This document shows, one piece after another, positions 56,329 through 64,000 of a stretch of DNA of 64,000 nucleotides. Every line of letters begins with the position of its first letter. The stretch's first letter is position 1. This DNA is from Pseudomonas sp. (GTDB taxonomy: Bacteria > Pseudomonadota > Gammaproteobacteria > Pseudomonadales > Pseudomonadaceae). The stretch spans positions 1 to 64,000 of the forward strand of contig NZ_JAGIBG010000025.1 of assembly GCF_017744435.1 (NCBI RefSeq), given 5' to 3'. Made by a program: the position numbers and the translations under genes. Below the pieces are notes generated by a model, which had not been told where the DNA came from, ran no database searches, and saw only the letters and a list, made by a program, of their open reading frames with translations.

Positions 56329-56404
56329 TGGTGTAGAATGGCGGTCCTTTTTCAGCGGGCCGTGCCAAGCCTGGTGCGGCCCCGGACGCCTTCGAGGACC
56401 TGAA

Positions 56405-57586
56405 ATGACCCGTATCGGAACCCCATTGTCGCCAACCGCGACCCGTGTACTGCTCTGCGGCTGTGGCGAGCTGGGCAAGGAAGTGGTGATCGAGCTGCAG
56501 CGCCTGGGCGTCGAGGTGATCGCCGTCGACCGCTACGCCAATGCCCCGGCGATGCAGGTGGCGCACCGCAGCCACGTGGTCAACATGCTCGATGGCGTTG
56601 CCCTGCGGGCAATCATCGAAGCGGAAAAGCCGCACTACATCGTGCCGGAAATCGAAGCCATCGCCACCGCCACGCTGGTCGAGCTGGAGAACGAAGGCTT
56701 CAACGTGGTGCCGACCGCCCGCGCCACCCAGCTGACCATGAACCGTGAAGGCATCCGCCGCCTGGCCGCTGAAGAGCTGGACCTGCCTACCTCGCCGTAC
56801 CACTTTGCAGACACCTTCGAGGACTACGCCAAGGCCGTGGCCGATGTCGGCTACCCGTGCGTGGTCAAGCCGGTGATGAGCTCCTCGGGCAAGGGCCAGA
56901 GCCTGCTGCGCAGCGATGCCGACCTGCAGAAGTCGTGGGACTACGCCCAGGAAGGCGGCCGTGCCGGCAAGGGCCGGGTGATCATCGAGGGCTTCATCGA
57001 CTTCGAATACGAAATCACCCTGCTGACCGTTCGCCATGTGGGCGGCACCACCTTCCTCGAACCGGTCGGTCACCGTCAGGAGAAGGGCGACTACCAGGAA
57101 TCCTGGCAGCCACAGGCGATGAGCGCGAAAGCCCTGGCCGAGTCGCAGCGTGTGGCCAAGGCGGTCACCGATGCACTGGGTGGTCGTGGTCTGTTCGGCG
57201 TGGAACTGTTCGTCAAGGGCGACCAGGTGTGGTTCAGCGAAGTCTCGCCGCGCCCGCATGACACTGGCCTGGTGACCCTGATTTCCCAGGACCTGTCGCA
57301 GTTCGCCCTGCATGCCCGCGCCATTCTTGGTCTGCCGATCCCGGTGGTGCGCCAGTTCGGGCCATCGGCTTCGGCGGTGATCCTGCCGGAAGGCCAGTCG
57401 CAGCAGACCAGCTTCGCCAACCTGGGGGCAGCGTTGAGCGAGCCTGACACCGCCATTCGCCTGTTCGGCAAGCCGGAAATCAACGGCACCCGCCGCATGG
57501 GCGTATGCCTGGCGCGTGATGAATCGGTCGAAGCGGCGCGGGCCAAGGCGACCCGTGCTTCGAAGGCGGTCAAGGTCGAGTTCTGA
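56405..57586 (+). CDS. purT: Phosphoribosylglycinamide formyltransferase 2 (formate-dependent)
   Basis: This enzyme makes FGAR from GAR, formate and ATP, an alternative to PurN in purine synthesis. The 393 residues have the ATP-grasp fold: N-terminal LLCGCGELGKEVVIELQRLG, ATP-binding loop VKPVMSSSGKGQSLLRSD, and GVELFVKGDQVWFSEVSPRP with the metal ligands. Length and motifs are normal. The start MTRIGTPLSP (56405) is used; the longer frame from 56267 overlaps the VUT gene. A TAGAAT -10 box lies at 56334-56339 and a matching box precedes purL. A perfect hairpin follows the stop. Confidence 0.94.
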   Translation: MTRIGTPLSPTATRVLLCGCGELGKEVVIELQRLGVEVIAVDRYANAPAMQVAHRSHVVNMLDGVALRAIIEAEKPHYIVPEIEAIATATLVELENEGFNVVPTARATQLTMNREGIRRLAAEELDLPTSPYHFADTFEDYAKAVADVGYPCVVKPVMSSSGKGQSLLRSDADLQKSWDYAQEGGRAGKGRVIIEGFIDFEYEITLLTVRHVGGTTFLEPVGHRQEKGDYQESWQPQAMSAKALAESQRVAKAVTDALGGRGLFGVELFVKGDQVWFSEVSPRPHDTGLVTLISQDLSQFALHARAILGLPIPVVRQFGPSASAVILPEGQSQQTSFANLGAALSEPDTAIRLFGKPEINGTRRMGVCLARDESVEAARAKATRASKAVKVEF

Positions 57587-57590
57587 TCCG

Positions 57591-57615
57591 ACTGGGGCCG
57601 CCAAGCGGCCCCAGT
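57591..57615. terminator. Bidirectional terminator between purT and the MFS gene
   Basis: ACTGGGGCCGC (57591-57601) and GCGGCCCCAGT (57605-57615) are perfect 11-bp arms around CAA, placed between two convergent genes and ending four bases before the MFS stop. The T run is weak on both strands. Confidence 0.7.
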
Positions 57616-57618
57616 TGC

Positions 57619-58917
57619 TTACAGCTCGGTATTGCGGGTTTCCTTCAGGCACAGCACGGCAATCAGGCTGATCACCGCCGCCGCCGACACATAGCCTCCC
57701 ACCCAGCTCAACCCCCCCATGCTCACCAGCTTCTGGGCAAAGAACGGTGCCGCCGAGGCCCCGACGATGCCGCCCAGGTTGTACGCCGCCGAAGCGCCGG
57801 TATAACGCACGTGAGTCGGGAACAGTTCAGGCAGCAGCGCCCCCATCGGCGCGAAAGTCACGCCCATCAGGAACAGCTCGATGGCCAGGAACAGCGCCAC
57901 GCCCGTGGTCGAGCCTGATGTCAGCAGCGGCTCCATGGTAAAGCCCGAAGCCACCGCTAGCAGGCCGCCGACGATCAGCACCGGCTTGCGCCCGTAACGG
58001 TCGCTGAGCCAGGCCGACAGTGGCGTGGCCAGTGCCATGAACACCACGGCGAAGCACAGCAGGCCAAGGAAGGTCTCGCGGCTGTAGCCCAGCGTGGTCA
58101 CGCCGTAGCTGAGCGAGAACACCGTCGAGATATAGAACAGCGCATAGCACACCACCATGGCGGCTGCGCCCAGCAGGGTTGGCATCCAGTATTTGCCGAA
58201 CAGGTCCACCACCGGCATCTTCACGCGTTCGTGGCGGGCGACGGCCTTGGCGAATACCGGGCTTTCTTCAAGCTTCAGGCGCACATACAGCCCCACCATC
58301 ACCAGCGCGGCACTGAGCAGGAACGGGATGCGCCAACCCCAGTCACGGAACTGCTCGTCACTGAGCAGCATGGCCAGGGTCAGGAACAGGCCATTGGCCG
58401 CGAGGAAACCAATCGACGGGCCAAGTTGCGGGAACATGCCGAACCAGGCGCGTTTGCCTTCGGGCGCGTTCTCGGTGGCCAGCAGTGCTGCGCCACCCCA
58501 TTCGCCACCCAGGCCCAGGCCTTGGCCGAAGCGCAGCAGGCAGAGCAGGATCGGTGCCCACACGCCGATGCTGTCATAGCCCGGCAGTACGCCGATCAGC
58601 GTGGTCGAAACGCCCATCAGCAGCAGCGAGGCGACCAGGGTCGACTTGCGCCCGATGCGGTCGCCAAAGTGGCCGAACAGTGCTGAGCCCAGCGGGCGGG
58701 CAAGGAAGGCGATGCCGAAGGTGATGAAGGCCGCGAGCATTTGCGCGGTGCCCGACCCGGACGGGAAGAACACCGGGCCGATCACCAGCGCGGCGGCGGT
58801 TGCATAGACGTAGAAATCGTAGAACTCGATGGCGGTGCCGATGAAGCTGGCGGTGGCGACCCGCGCTGGCGAGTTGACCGGCGCGGCAGGCGCCTCGGCA
58901 TAGGTGCTGGTTGTCAT
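57619..58917 (-). CDS. MFS transporter of the metabolite:H+ symporter (MHS) type
   Basis: The 432 residues form 12 membrane helices. GTAIEFYDFYVYATAAALVI at the first helix and FGHFGDRIGRKSTLV in the first cytoplasmic loop are MHS signatures, as is RFGQGLGLGGEWGGAALLAT. Relatives include ShiA, ProP, KgtP and citrate/alpha-ketoglutarate carriers, so the substrate cannot be told here, though organic acids are most likely. ATG 58917 is used. The gene is convergent with purT across a GC-rich hairpin. The 272 bases upstream, to the CNNM gene end, hold no gene and probably its promoter. Confidence 0.85.
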   Translation of the reverse strand: MTTSTYAEAPAAPVNSPARVATASFIGTAIEFYDFYVYATAAALVIGPVFFPSGSGTAQMLAAFITFGIAFLARPLGSALFGHFGDRIGRKSTLVASLLLMGVSTTLIGVLPGYDSIGVWAPILLCLLRFGQGLGLGGEWGGAALLATENAPEGKRAWFGMFPQLGPSIGFLAANGLFLTLAMLLSDEQFRDWGWRIPFLLSAALVMVGLYVRLKLEESPVFAKAVARHERVKMPVVDLFGKYWMPTLLGAAAMVVCYALFYISTVFSLSYGVTTLGYSRETFLGLLCFAVVFMALATPLSAWLSDRYGRKPVLIVGGLLAVASGFTMEPLLTSGSTTGVALFLAIELFLMGVTFAPMGALLPELFPTHVRYTGASAAYNLGGIVGASAAPFFAQKLVSMGGLSWVGGYVSAAAVISLIAVLCLKETRNTEL

Positions 58918-59189
58918 TTAGTAGGTCCCTAACAGTCTGGTCCGCTCCATGGCATTGTCCGCGGCCTGTGCAGGCGTTGAAGGCAGGCACGGCTTGGCAG
59001 ACGCCGGAGCGTATTGTTGTTGTGTTCGCGCGACTGACACCAGCCCAGGAGGGTAGGGGTGGGAGCGGGCACTGTTCGGGGTGTTGAAGCAGGACCGCGG
59101 GGCGTGTCAGTGGAGCGGACTGGCCGTGTGGCGCCGGGTGCGGGTAGCGGGCGGAACGGCGGGGCTGGGTAAGCGTGACCCGAGTATAG

Positions 59190-60395
59190 CTATCGGGTCA
59201 CGGTCCACACCAGTATCTTGCTGGCGCAATTGTCCTCTGTTTCGAGGATTTCCAGGCGATAGCGGCCGATCTTCAGGCAAACGGCGCTTTCCGGGATGCT
59301 TTCGAGGGCTTCGGTGACCAACCCGTTGAGGGTTTTCGGGCCGCCGTCGCAGGGCAGGTGCCAGCCCAGGGTACGGTTGATCTCGCGCAGCGAGGCGGTG
59401 CCTTCGATGACGAAGGTGCCGTCGGGCTGTGGGTGTACGTGCGGGTTGTCCAGGCTCTGTTCGTCCTCGAACTCGCCGACGATTTCCTCGAGGATGTCTT
59501 CCAGGGTGACGATGCCCAGCACCTCGCCATACTCGTCCACCACCACGCCCAGGCGCCGCTGTTGCTTGTGGAAGTTCAACAGTTGCATCTGCAACGGCGT
59601 GCTTTCCGGCACGAAGTAGGGCTCGTAGCAGGCGCCCTGCAATTGCTCAAGGGTCAGCTCGGCCTTGGGCAGCAGGTGGCTGATGAGCTTGGTGTTGAGG
59701 ATCGCTTCCACCTGGTTGATGTCGCTGTGGTACACCGGCAAGCGCGTGTGACGGCTGACGATCAGTTGCTCGATGATGTGCGAGATAGGGTCGTCGAGAT
59801 TGATGCCGTCGACCTCGTTGCGTGGCACCAGGATGTCGTTGACGGTGATCTTGTCCAGCGACTGCAGGCCGTCCAGCAGGCCGTGGCGCGGAGTTTCGTG
59901 CTCGTCGTCTGCGTCGAAGCCGTCATCTTCCTGCGGATGCAGGGCCACTGCCGTGGGCTGCACGCGGAACGGCCGCAGGATCAGCTTGGCGATGCCGTCG
60001 AACAGGCAGGCCAGAGGTTGCAGCAGGGCGAGAGGAAACGGGCGCAGGCTCAGGCCAAGGCTGACGAAGGCCTGCGGGTTGCGCCGGGCCAGGCGCCGCG
60101 GCAGGAACTCGGCGAACACCAGCAGGGCCGCCACGGCGGCCAGGCCAGCCAGCCAGAAGCCGTGTTCGCCGCTCTGGCGTTGGCCGATCAGGCACGCCAG
60201 GCCCAGCACCAACAGTTTGCCCAGGCTGGCGCACAGCACCAGGGCCTGGGCTGGCAGCGGCGGCTTGCCGTCATCGCCGTTGCGCAGCGAACCGTTGAGC
60301 TGCAGGCGGGCGGCGTCCACGGCGGTGAACAACGCCGACCACAGTAGCGCCAGTGCCAGAATGCCGAGTAGCGGTGCGTACGGCAGGGTGTCCAT
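59190..60395 (-). CDS. CNNM/CorC-type membrane protein with CBS pair
   Basis: The 401 residues have an N-terminal DUF21 membrane domain (about 1-170), a pair of CBS domains (about 190-320, DPISHIIEQLIVSRHTRLPV; VVDEYGEVLGIVTLEDILEE) and a C-terminal CorC/HlyC domain. CNNM proteins move or regulate Mg2+ or related cations. It is near the ffh locus in Pseudomonas. It starts 35 bases... no long gap to the CcsA-like gene, whose stop lies 9 bases upstream, so both are probably co-transcribed on the minus strand. Confidence 0.87.
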   Translation of the reverse strand: MDTLPYAPLLGILALALLWSALFTAVDAARLQLNGSLRNGDDGKPPLPAQALVLCASLGKLLVLGLACLIGQRQSGEHGFWLAGLAAVAALLVFAEFLPRRLARRNPQAFVSLGLSLRPFPLALLQPLACLFDGIAKLILRPFRVQPTAVALHPQEDDGFDADDEHETPRHGLLDGLQSLDKITVNDILVPRNEVDGINLDDPISHIIEQLIVSRHTRLPVYHSDINQVEAILNTKLISHLLPKAELTLEQLQGACYEPYFVPESTPLQMQLLNFHKQQRRLGVVVDEYGEVLGIVTLEDILEEIVGEFEDEQSLDNPHVHPQPDGTFVIEGTASLREINRTLGWHLPCDGGPKTLNGLVTEALESIPESAVCLKIGRYRLEILETEDNCASKILVWTVTR

Positions 60396-60404
60396 GGGCG
60401 GCCG

Positions 60405-61214
60405 TCAGATATGCAGGATGAATTCGCGAACCAGCTTGCTGCCGAAATAGGCCAGCATCAGCAGGCAGAAACCGGCCAGGGTCCAGCGGATCGCCTTGTG
60501 CCCGCGCCAGCCGAGGCGGGTGCGGCCCCACAGCAGCACGCTGAACACGATCCAGGCGATGCAGGCCAGCGAGGTCTTGTGCACCAGGTGCTGGGCGAAC
60601 AGGTTCTCGAGGAACAGCCAGCCGGAAATCAGTGACAGCGAGAGCAGACACCAACCCGCCCAGAGGAAGCCGAACAGCAGGCTTTCCATGGTCTGCAGCG
60701 GCGGGAAGTTGCGGATCAGCCCGGACGGGTGCTTGTTCTTCAGCTGGCGGTCCTGCAGCAGCAACAGCAGCGACTGGAACACGGCGATGGTGAACAGGCC
60801 ATAGGCCAGGATCGACAGCAGGATATGCGCGAGGATGCCCGGTTCTTCGTCGATCAGCGGCACCGTGCCGGGTGGCGCGAACTGCGCCAGCAGTGCGGTG
60901 ACGGCGCCGAGCGGGAACAGCAGCACCAGCAGGTTTTCCACCGGGATGCGCAGGCAGGCCACCAGCGTCAGGGCGATGACCGCCACGGCGATCAGGCTGG
61001 CGGCGCTGAAGAAGTCCAGGCTCAGCCCCAGCGGGGTGATCAGCTGGAAGAACAGTGCGCCACCCTGGGCGACCACGGCGAGTGCGCCGAGCAGGCCAAG
61101 CAGGCGTTTGTCGGCCTTGCGGCCCTGGGCCAGGTAGGTGCCCTGATAGATGGCCGCAGCTATATATAAGCCGGCGGCGATCAGGTTGGGGATGAGGCTG
61201 GGTGAGGAAACCAT
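60405..61214 (-). CDS. CcsA/CcmC-like integral membrane protein
   Basis: The 269 residues have about eight membrane helices: LIPNLIAAGLYIAAAIYQGT, AHILLSILAYGLFTIAVFQS, and a GWLFLENLFAQHLVHKTSLA stretch with a His pair that may bind haem. It resembles the cytochrome c assembly family and the CcsA-like protein encoded next to ffh in Pseudomonas. The start MVSSPSLIP at 61214 is chosen by homology; ATG 61256 is possible but has no ribosome-binding site. The CNNM gene lies 9 bases downstream. It is divergent from ffh. Confidence 0.8.
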   Translation of the reverse strand: MVSSPSLIPNLIAAGLYIAAAIYQGTYLAQGRKADKRLLGLLGALAVVAQGGALFFQLITPLGLSLDFFSAASLIAVAVIALTLVACLRIPVENLLVLLFPLGAVTALLAQFAPPGTVPLIDEEPGILAHILLSILAYGLFTIAVFQSLLLLLQDRQLKNKHPSGLIRNFPPLQTMESLLFGFLWAGWCLLSLSLISGWLFLENLFAQHLVHKTSLACIAWIVFSVLLWGRTRLGWRGHKAIRWTLAGFCLLMLAYFGSKLVREFILHI

Positions 61215-61294
61215 AAGTCCTGGTTGCAGAGCCCTGAAAGAGACGGAGTTTGGCATAGAACGCCACCGGCCATCCAGACCGATCGGCAGCGAGG

Positions 61295-61323
61295 TGTGCG
61301 CCGCCGTCGCACTTCGTTATAAT
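61295..61323 (+). promoter_or_regulatory. Promoter of ffh
   Basis: A consensus TATAAT (61318-61323) lies 86 bases before the ffh start. The -35 candidate TGTGCG (61295-61300, 17-base spacing) is poor, so only the -10 box is convincing. Confidence 0.55.
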
Positions 61324-61409
61324 CGCCGCCTTGCTGTGCCTGGCGGGTGTGCATTTCCCCCGCAGGCGCCTGACAAACCTCGGCTTTTACTGGGCCTGAA
61401 AGGATCACC

Positions 61410-62786
61410 ATGTTCGAAAACCTGACCGACCGCCTGTCACAGACGCTGCGCCATGTCACCGGCAAGGCCAAGCTGACTGAAGACAACATCAAGGACACGT
61501 TGCGCGAAGTGCGCATGGCCCTGCTCGAGGCCGACGTTGCCCTGCCGGTGGTCAAGGATTTCGTCTACAGCGTCAAGGAACGTGCGGTCGGCACCGAGGT
61601 TTCGCGCAGCCTGACCCCGGGCCAGGCGTTCGTGAAGATCGTCCAGGCCGAGCTGGAAAGCCTGATGGGCGCGGCCAACGAAGACCTCGCCCTGAACGCG
61701 GCACCTCCGGCCGTGGTGCTGATGGCCGGCCTGCAGGGCGCCGGTAAGACCACCACCGCCGGCAAGCTGGCGCGCTTCCTCAAGGAGCGCAAGAAGAAGA
61801 GCGTGATGGTGGTGTCCGCCGACGTCTATCGCCCGGCGGCGATCAAGCAGCTGGAAACCCTGGCCAACGACATCGGCGTGACCTTCTTCCCGTCCGACAT
61901 CAGCCAGAAGCCGGTGGCCATCGCCGAAGCGGCGATACGCGAAGCCAAGCTCAAGTTCATCGACGTGGTCATCGTCGACACCGCCGGTCGCCTGCACATC
62001 GACGCCGACATGATGGACGAGATCAAGGCCCTGCACGCCGCAGTCAAGCCGATCGAGACCCTGTTCGTGGTCGACGCCATGACCGGCCAGGACGCCGCCA
62101 ACACCGCCAAGGCGTTCGGTGAAGCGCTGCCGCTGACCGGTGTGGTACTGACCAAGGTCGACGGTGACGCCCGTGGCGGTGCAGCACTGTCGGTGCGCGC
62201 CATCACTGGCAAGCCGATCAAGTTCATCGGTATGGGCGAGAAGACCGAAGCCCTCGAACCCTTCCACCCGGACCGTGTTGCGTCGCGCATCCTCGGCATG
62301 GGCGACGTGCTCAGCCTGATCGAGCAGGCCGAGCAGACCATCGACAAGGCCAAGGCCGACAAGCTGGCCAAGAAGCTGAAGAAGGGCAAGGGCTTCGACC
62401 TCGAAGACTTCCGCGACCAGCTGCAGCAGATGAAGAACATGGGCGGCCTGGGCGGCCTGATGGACAAGCTGCCGAGCATCGGCGGGGTCAACCTGTCGCA
62501 GATGGGCAACGCCCAGGGCGCGGCCGAGAAGCAGTTCAAGCAGATGGAAGCGATCATCAACTCGATGACCCCGGCTGAGCGTCGCGACCCTGACCTGATC
62601 AGCGGTTCGCGCAAGCGCCGCATCGCCCTCGGCTCCGGCACCCAGGTGCAGGACATCGGCCGGCTGATCAAGCAGCACAAGCAGATGCAGAAGATGATGA
62701 AGAAATTCTCCGCCAAGGGCGGCATGGCCAAGATGATGCGCGGCCTGGGCGGGATGCTGCCAGGCGGCGGCATGCCGAAGCTGTAA
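61410..62786 (+). CDS. ffh: Signal recognition particle protein Ffh
   Basis: Ffh is the GTPase of the signal recognition particle and targets membrane proteins co-translationally. The 458 residues comprise the N domain, the G domain (GLQGAGKTTTAGKLARFL, DTAGRLHIDADMM, TKVDGDARGGAAL) and the C-terminal Met-rich M domain (RRIALGSGTQ; MQKMMKKFSAKGG; MAKMMRGLGGMLPGGGMPKL) that binds signal peptides and 4.5S RNA. Length and motifs are normal. It is divergent from the CcsA-like gene. rpsP follows after 235 bases, without a strong terminator but with a GC hairpin at about 62830-62850. Confidence 0.97.
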   Translation: MFENLTDRLSQTLRHVTGKAKLTEDNIKDTLREVRMALLEADVALPVVKDFVYSVKERAVGTEVSRSLTPGQAFVKIVQAELESLMGAANEDLALNAAPPAVVLMAGLQGAGKTTTAGKLARFLKERKKKSVMVVSADVYRPAAIKQLETLANDIGVTFFPSDISQKPVAIAEAAIREAKLKFIDVVIVDTAGRLHIDADMMDEIKALHAAVKPIETLFVVDAMTGQDAANTAKAFGEALPLTGVVLTKVDGDARGGAALSVRAITGKPIKFIGMGEKTEALEPFHPDRVASRILGMGDVLSLIEQAEQTIDKAKADKLAKKLKKGKGFDLEDFRDQLQQMKNMGGLGGLMDKLPSIGGVNLSQMGNAQGAAEKQFKQMEAIINSMTPAERRDPDLISGSRKRRIALGSGTQVQDIGRLIKQHKQMQKMMKKFSAKGGMAKMMRGLGGMLPGGGMPKL

Positions 62787-63021
62787 CCCCTATTTTGGGT
62801 GCTTGCCTTTATCGAGGTGGGCGCCCGGAACCCCCGCTACGGCGGGGCAACGGCCGCGGATTTCGTGGCTTAACCGGCAAATCTGGACGGTAGGGCAGGG
62901 CTCTGCCGAAAAAGGCATTTGCAAATGTCCGTGTATTCCCCGAGAATATGCGGCCTTTTGGGCACCCGTGTGCCTATTTGGCATTCAGATTTGCAGCACC
63001 GACTATAGGAACAATGTTCAC

Positions 63022-63273
63022 ATGGTAACCATTCGTCTTGCCCGTGGCGGCTCGAAAAAGCGCCCATTCTACCACCTGACCGTGACCAACTCGCGTAACG
63101 CCCGTGACGGCCGTTTCGTTGAGCGCGTAGGCTTCTTCAACCCGATCGCATCGGGCGCCGAAGTCAAGCTGTCGGTCAACCAAGAGCGCGTTTCCTACTG
63201 GCTGAGCCAGGGCGCACAGCCGTCTGAGCGCGTTGCTCAGCTGCTGAAGGACGCTGCCAAGGCTGCCGCCTAA
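63022..63273 (+). CDS. rpsP: Ribosomal protein bS16
   Basis: The 83-residue protein is the small-subunit assembly protein S16. VTIRLARGGSKKRPFYHLTV at the N-terminus and FNPIASGAEVKLSVNQERV in the middle are typical. The start ATG 63022 has TAGGAAC 9-11 bases upstream. It heads the rpsP-rimM-trmD(-rplS) operon. A promoter probably lies upstream (TTGCAA near 62920, GAATAT near 62945). Confidence 0.97.
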   Translation: MVTIRLARGGSKKRPFYHLTVTNSRNARDGRFVERVGFFNPIASGAEVKLSVNQERVSYWLSQGAQPSERVAQLLKDAAKAAA

Positions 63274-63278
63274 ACAGT

Positions 63279-63815
63279 ATGAACGCGACGCCAGAAAAGG
63301 CTGACGACCTCATCGTCGTTGGCAAGATTTTTTCGGTTCACGGCGTTCGCGGCGAGGTGAAGGTGTATTCCTTTACCGATCCGATTGAAAACCTGTTGGA
63401 TTATCCGCGCTGGACGCTTCGGCACGAAGGCAAGGTAAAGCAGGTCGAGCTGGTCAGCGGTCGTGGCTCCCAAAAGGGCCTGGTCGTGAAACTGAAAGGC
63501 CTCGATGATCGCGATGAAGCCCGTCTTCTGAGCGGTTACGAAATCTGCATCCCGCGGAGCCTTTTGCCCAACCTGGCTGCCGACGAGTACTACTGGTACC
63601 AGTTGGTGGGTCTGAAGGTCATCAACCAGGACGAACAACTGTTCGGCAAGGTCGATCACCTGTTGGAGACCGGTGCGAACGATGTAATGGTGGTCAAGCC
63701 CTGCGCAGGCAGCCTGGATGATCGCGAGCGTCTGTTGCCCTATACGGCGCAATGCGTGCTCGATATCGACCTGGAAGCAGGCGTGATGCGGGTTGAATGG
63801 GACGCGGACTTCTAA
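63279..63815 (+). CDS. rimM: Ribosome maturation factor RimM
   Basis: The 178 residues have the N-terminal beta-barrel (IVVGKIFSVHGVRGEVKVYS) and the PRC-barrel domain (EYYWYQLVGLKVIN). RimM binds uS19 during 30S assembly and is needed for 16S rRNA processing. The start lies five bases after the rpsP stop, and trmD follows after three bases. Length is normal. Confidence 0.96.
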   Translation: MNATPEKADDLIVVGKIFSVHGVRGEVKVYSFTDPIENLLDYPRWTLRHEGKVKQVELVSGRGSQKGLVVKLKGLDDRDEARLLSGYEICIPRSLLPNLAADEYYWYQLVGLKVINQDEQLFGKVDHLLETGANDVMVVKPCAGSLDDRERLLPYTAQCVLDIDLEAGVMRVEWDADF

Positions 63816-63818
63816 ACG

Positions 63819-64000
63819 ATGGGTAACCTTCGCGTAGACGTCATCACGCTGTTCCCCGAGATGTTCTCGGCCATCACAGAGTACGGCATTACCAGCCGCG
63901 CGGTGAAACAGGGGTTGCTTCAGGTGACTTGCTGGAACCCGCGGGACTACACCACAGATCGTCACCATACGGTAGATGATCGGCCGTTTGGCGGTGGTCC
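63819..64000 (+). CDS. trmD: tRNA (guanine-N1)-methyltransferase, 5' part
   Basis: The frame begins MGNLRVDVITLFPEMFSAIT at 63819 and continues EYGITSRAVKQG, TTDRHHTVDDRPFGGG to the end of the window. It is the SPOUT methyltransferase that makes m1G37 in tRNA; the motif DDRPFGGG near residue 58 is diagnostic. Only 60 codons of about 250 are present. It lies three bases after rimM in the ribosomal operon. Confidence 0.95.
   Translation, partial: MGNLRVDVITLFPEMFSAITEYGITSRAVKQGLLQVTCWNPRDYTTDRHHTVDDRPFGGG

Overview
The window is a high-GC chromosome segment from a fluorescent Pseudomonas, most likely the Pseudomonas putida group. The grounds are gene content and gene order: gltR-gtrS, mannose isomerase, gtsABCD-oprB-mutarotase, hexR, zwf-pgl-eda, leuA, xseA, guaBA, tadA-mltF-purL, then purT, ffh and rpsP-rimM-trmD. 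Putida-type REP palindromes carrying TTCGCGGGC...GCCCGCTCCCACA also fit. No tRNA, rRNA, CRISPR array, insertion sequence or prophage was seen.

Region 1 (1-14.5 kb) is a sugar-uptake and Entner-Doudoroff block. A two-component system (gltR/gtrS) precedes a mannose/fructose isomerase gene, the gtsABCD glucose/mannose ABC transporter, the OprB porin and a hexose-6-phosphate mutarotase. Convergent hexR and divergent zwf-pgl-eda follow. The regulatory layer is partly readable: a HexR-like operator before zwf, matched 21-bp-spaced repeats upstream of two TAGACT -10 boxes, Crc/Hfq-type CA motifs at three ribosome-binding sites, and two long perfect inverted repeats.

Region 2 (14.5-18.5 kb) is a four-gene minus-strand operon between eda and leuA. 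It encodes two paralogous DUF6384-type membrane proteins, a coiled-coil protein with a Gly/Ser tail, and a helical protein with a faint TelA-like look. It is the best candidate here for an uncharacterised system.

Region 3 (18.5-40.1 kb) is mostly housekeeping: leuA with a candidate Leu-rich leader peptide, an M23 peptidase, xseA, a LysR regulator divergent from a TauE/SafE exporter, a zinc-ribbon protein, guaB, guaA, an autotransporter, an esterase-like lipoprotein, a Tat-exported multicopper oxidase, tadA, mltF, purL and a NIF3-like small protein.

Region 4 (40.1-53.1 kb) is accessory and rearranged. It holds a HET-C family protein, a truncated tatC, a frameshifted gspK/xcpX relic, a short Rhs-core protein, a Tat-dependent PhoX phosphatase and a tpsB-tpsA two-partner secretion locus. 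The relics suggest loss of a type II secretion plus second Tat cluster.

Region 5 (53.1-64 kb) returns to core genes: an L,D-transpeptidase, two Nudix hydrolases, gamma-carbonic anhydrase, DUF1289, a VUT-family protein, purT, an MFS transporter, a CNNM/CorC protein, a CcsA-like protein, ffh, rpsP, rimM and the start of trmD.
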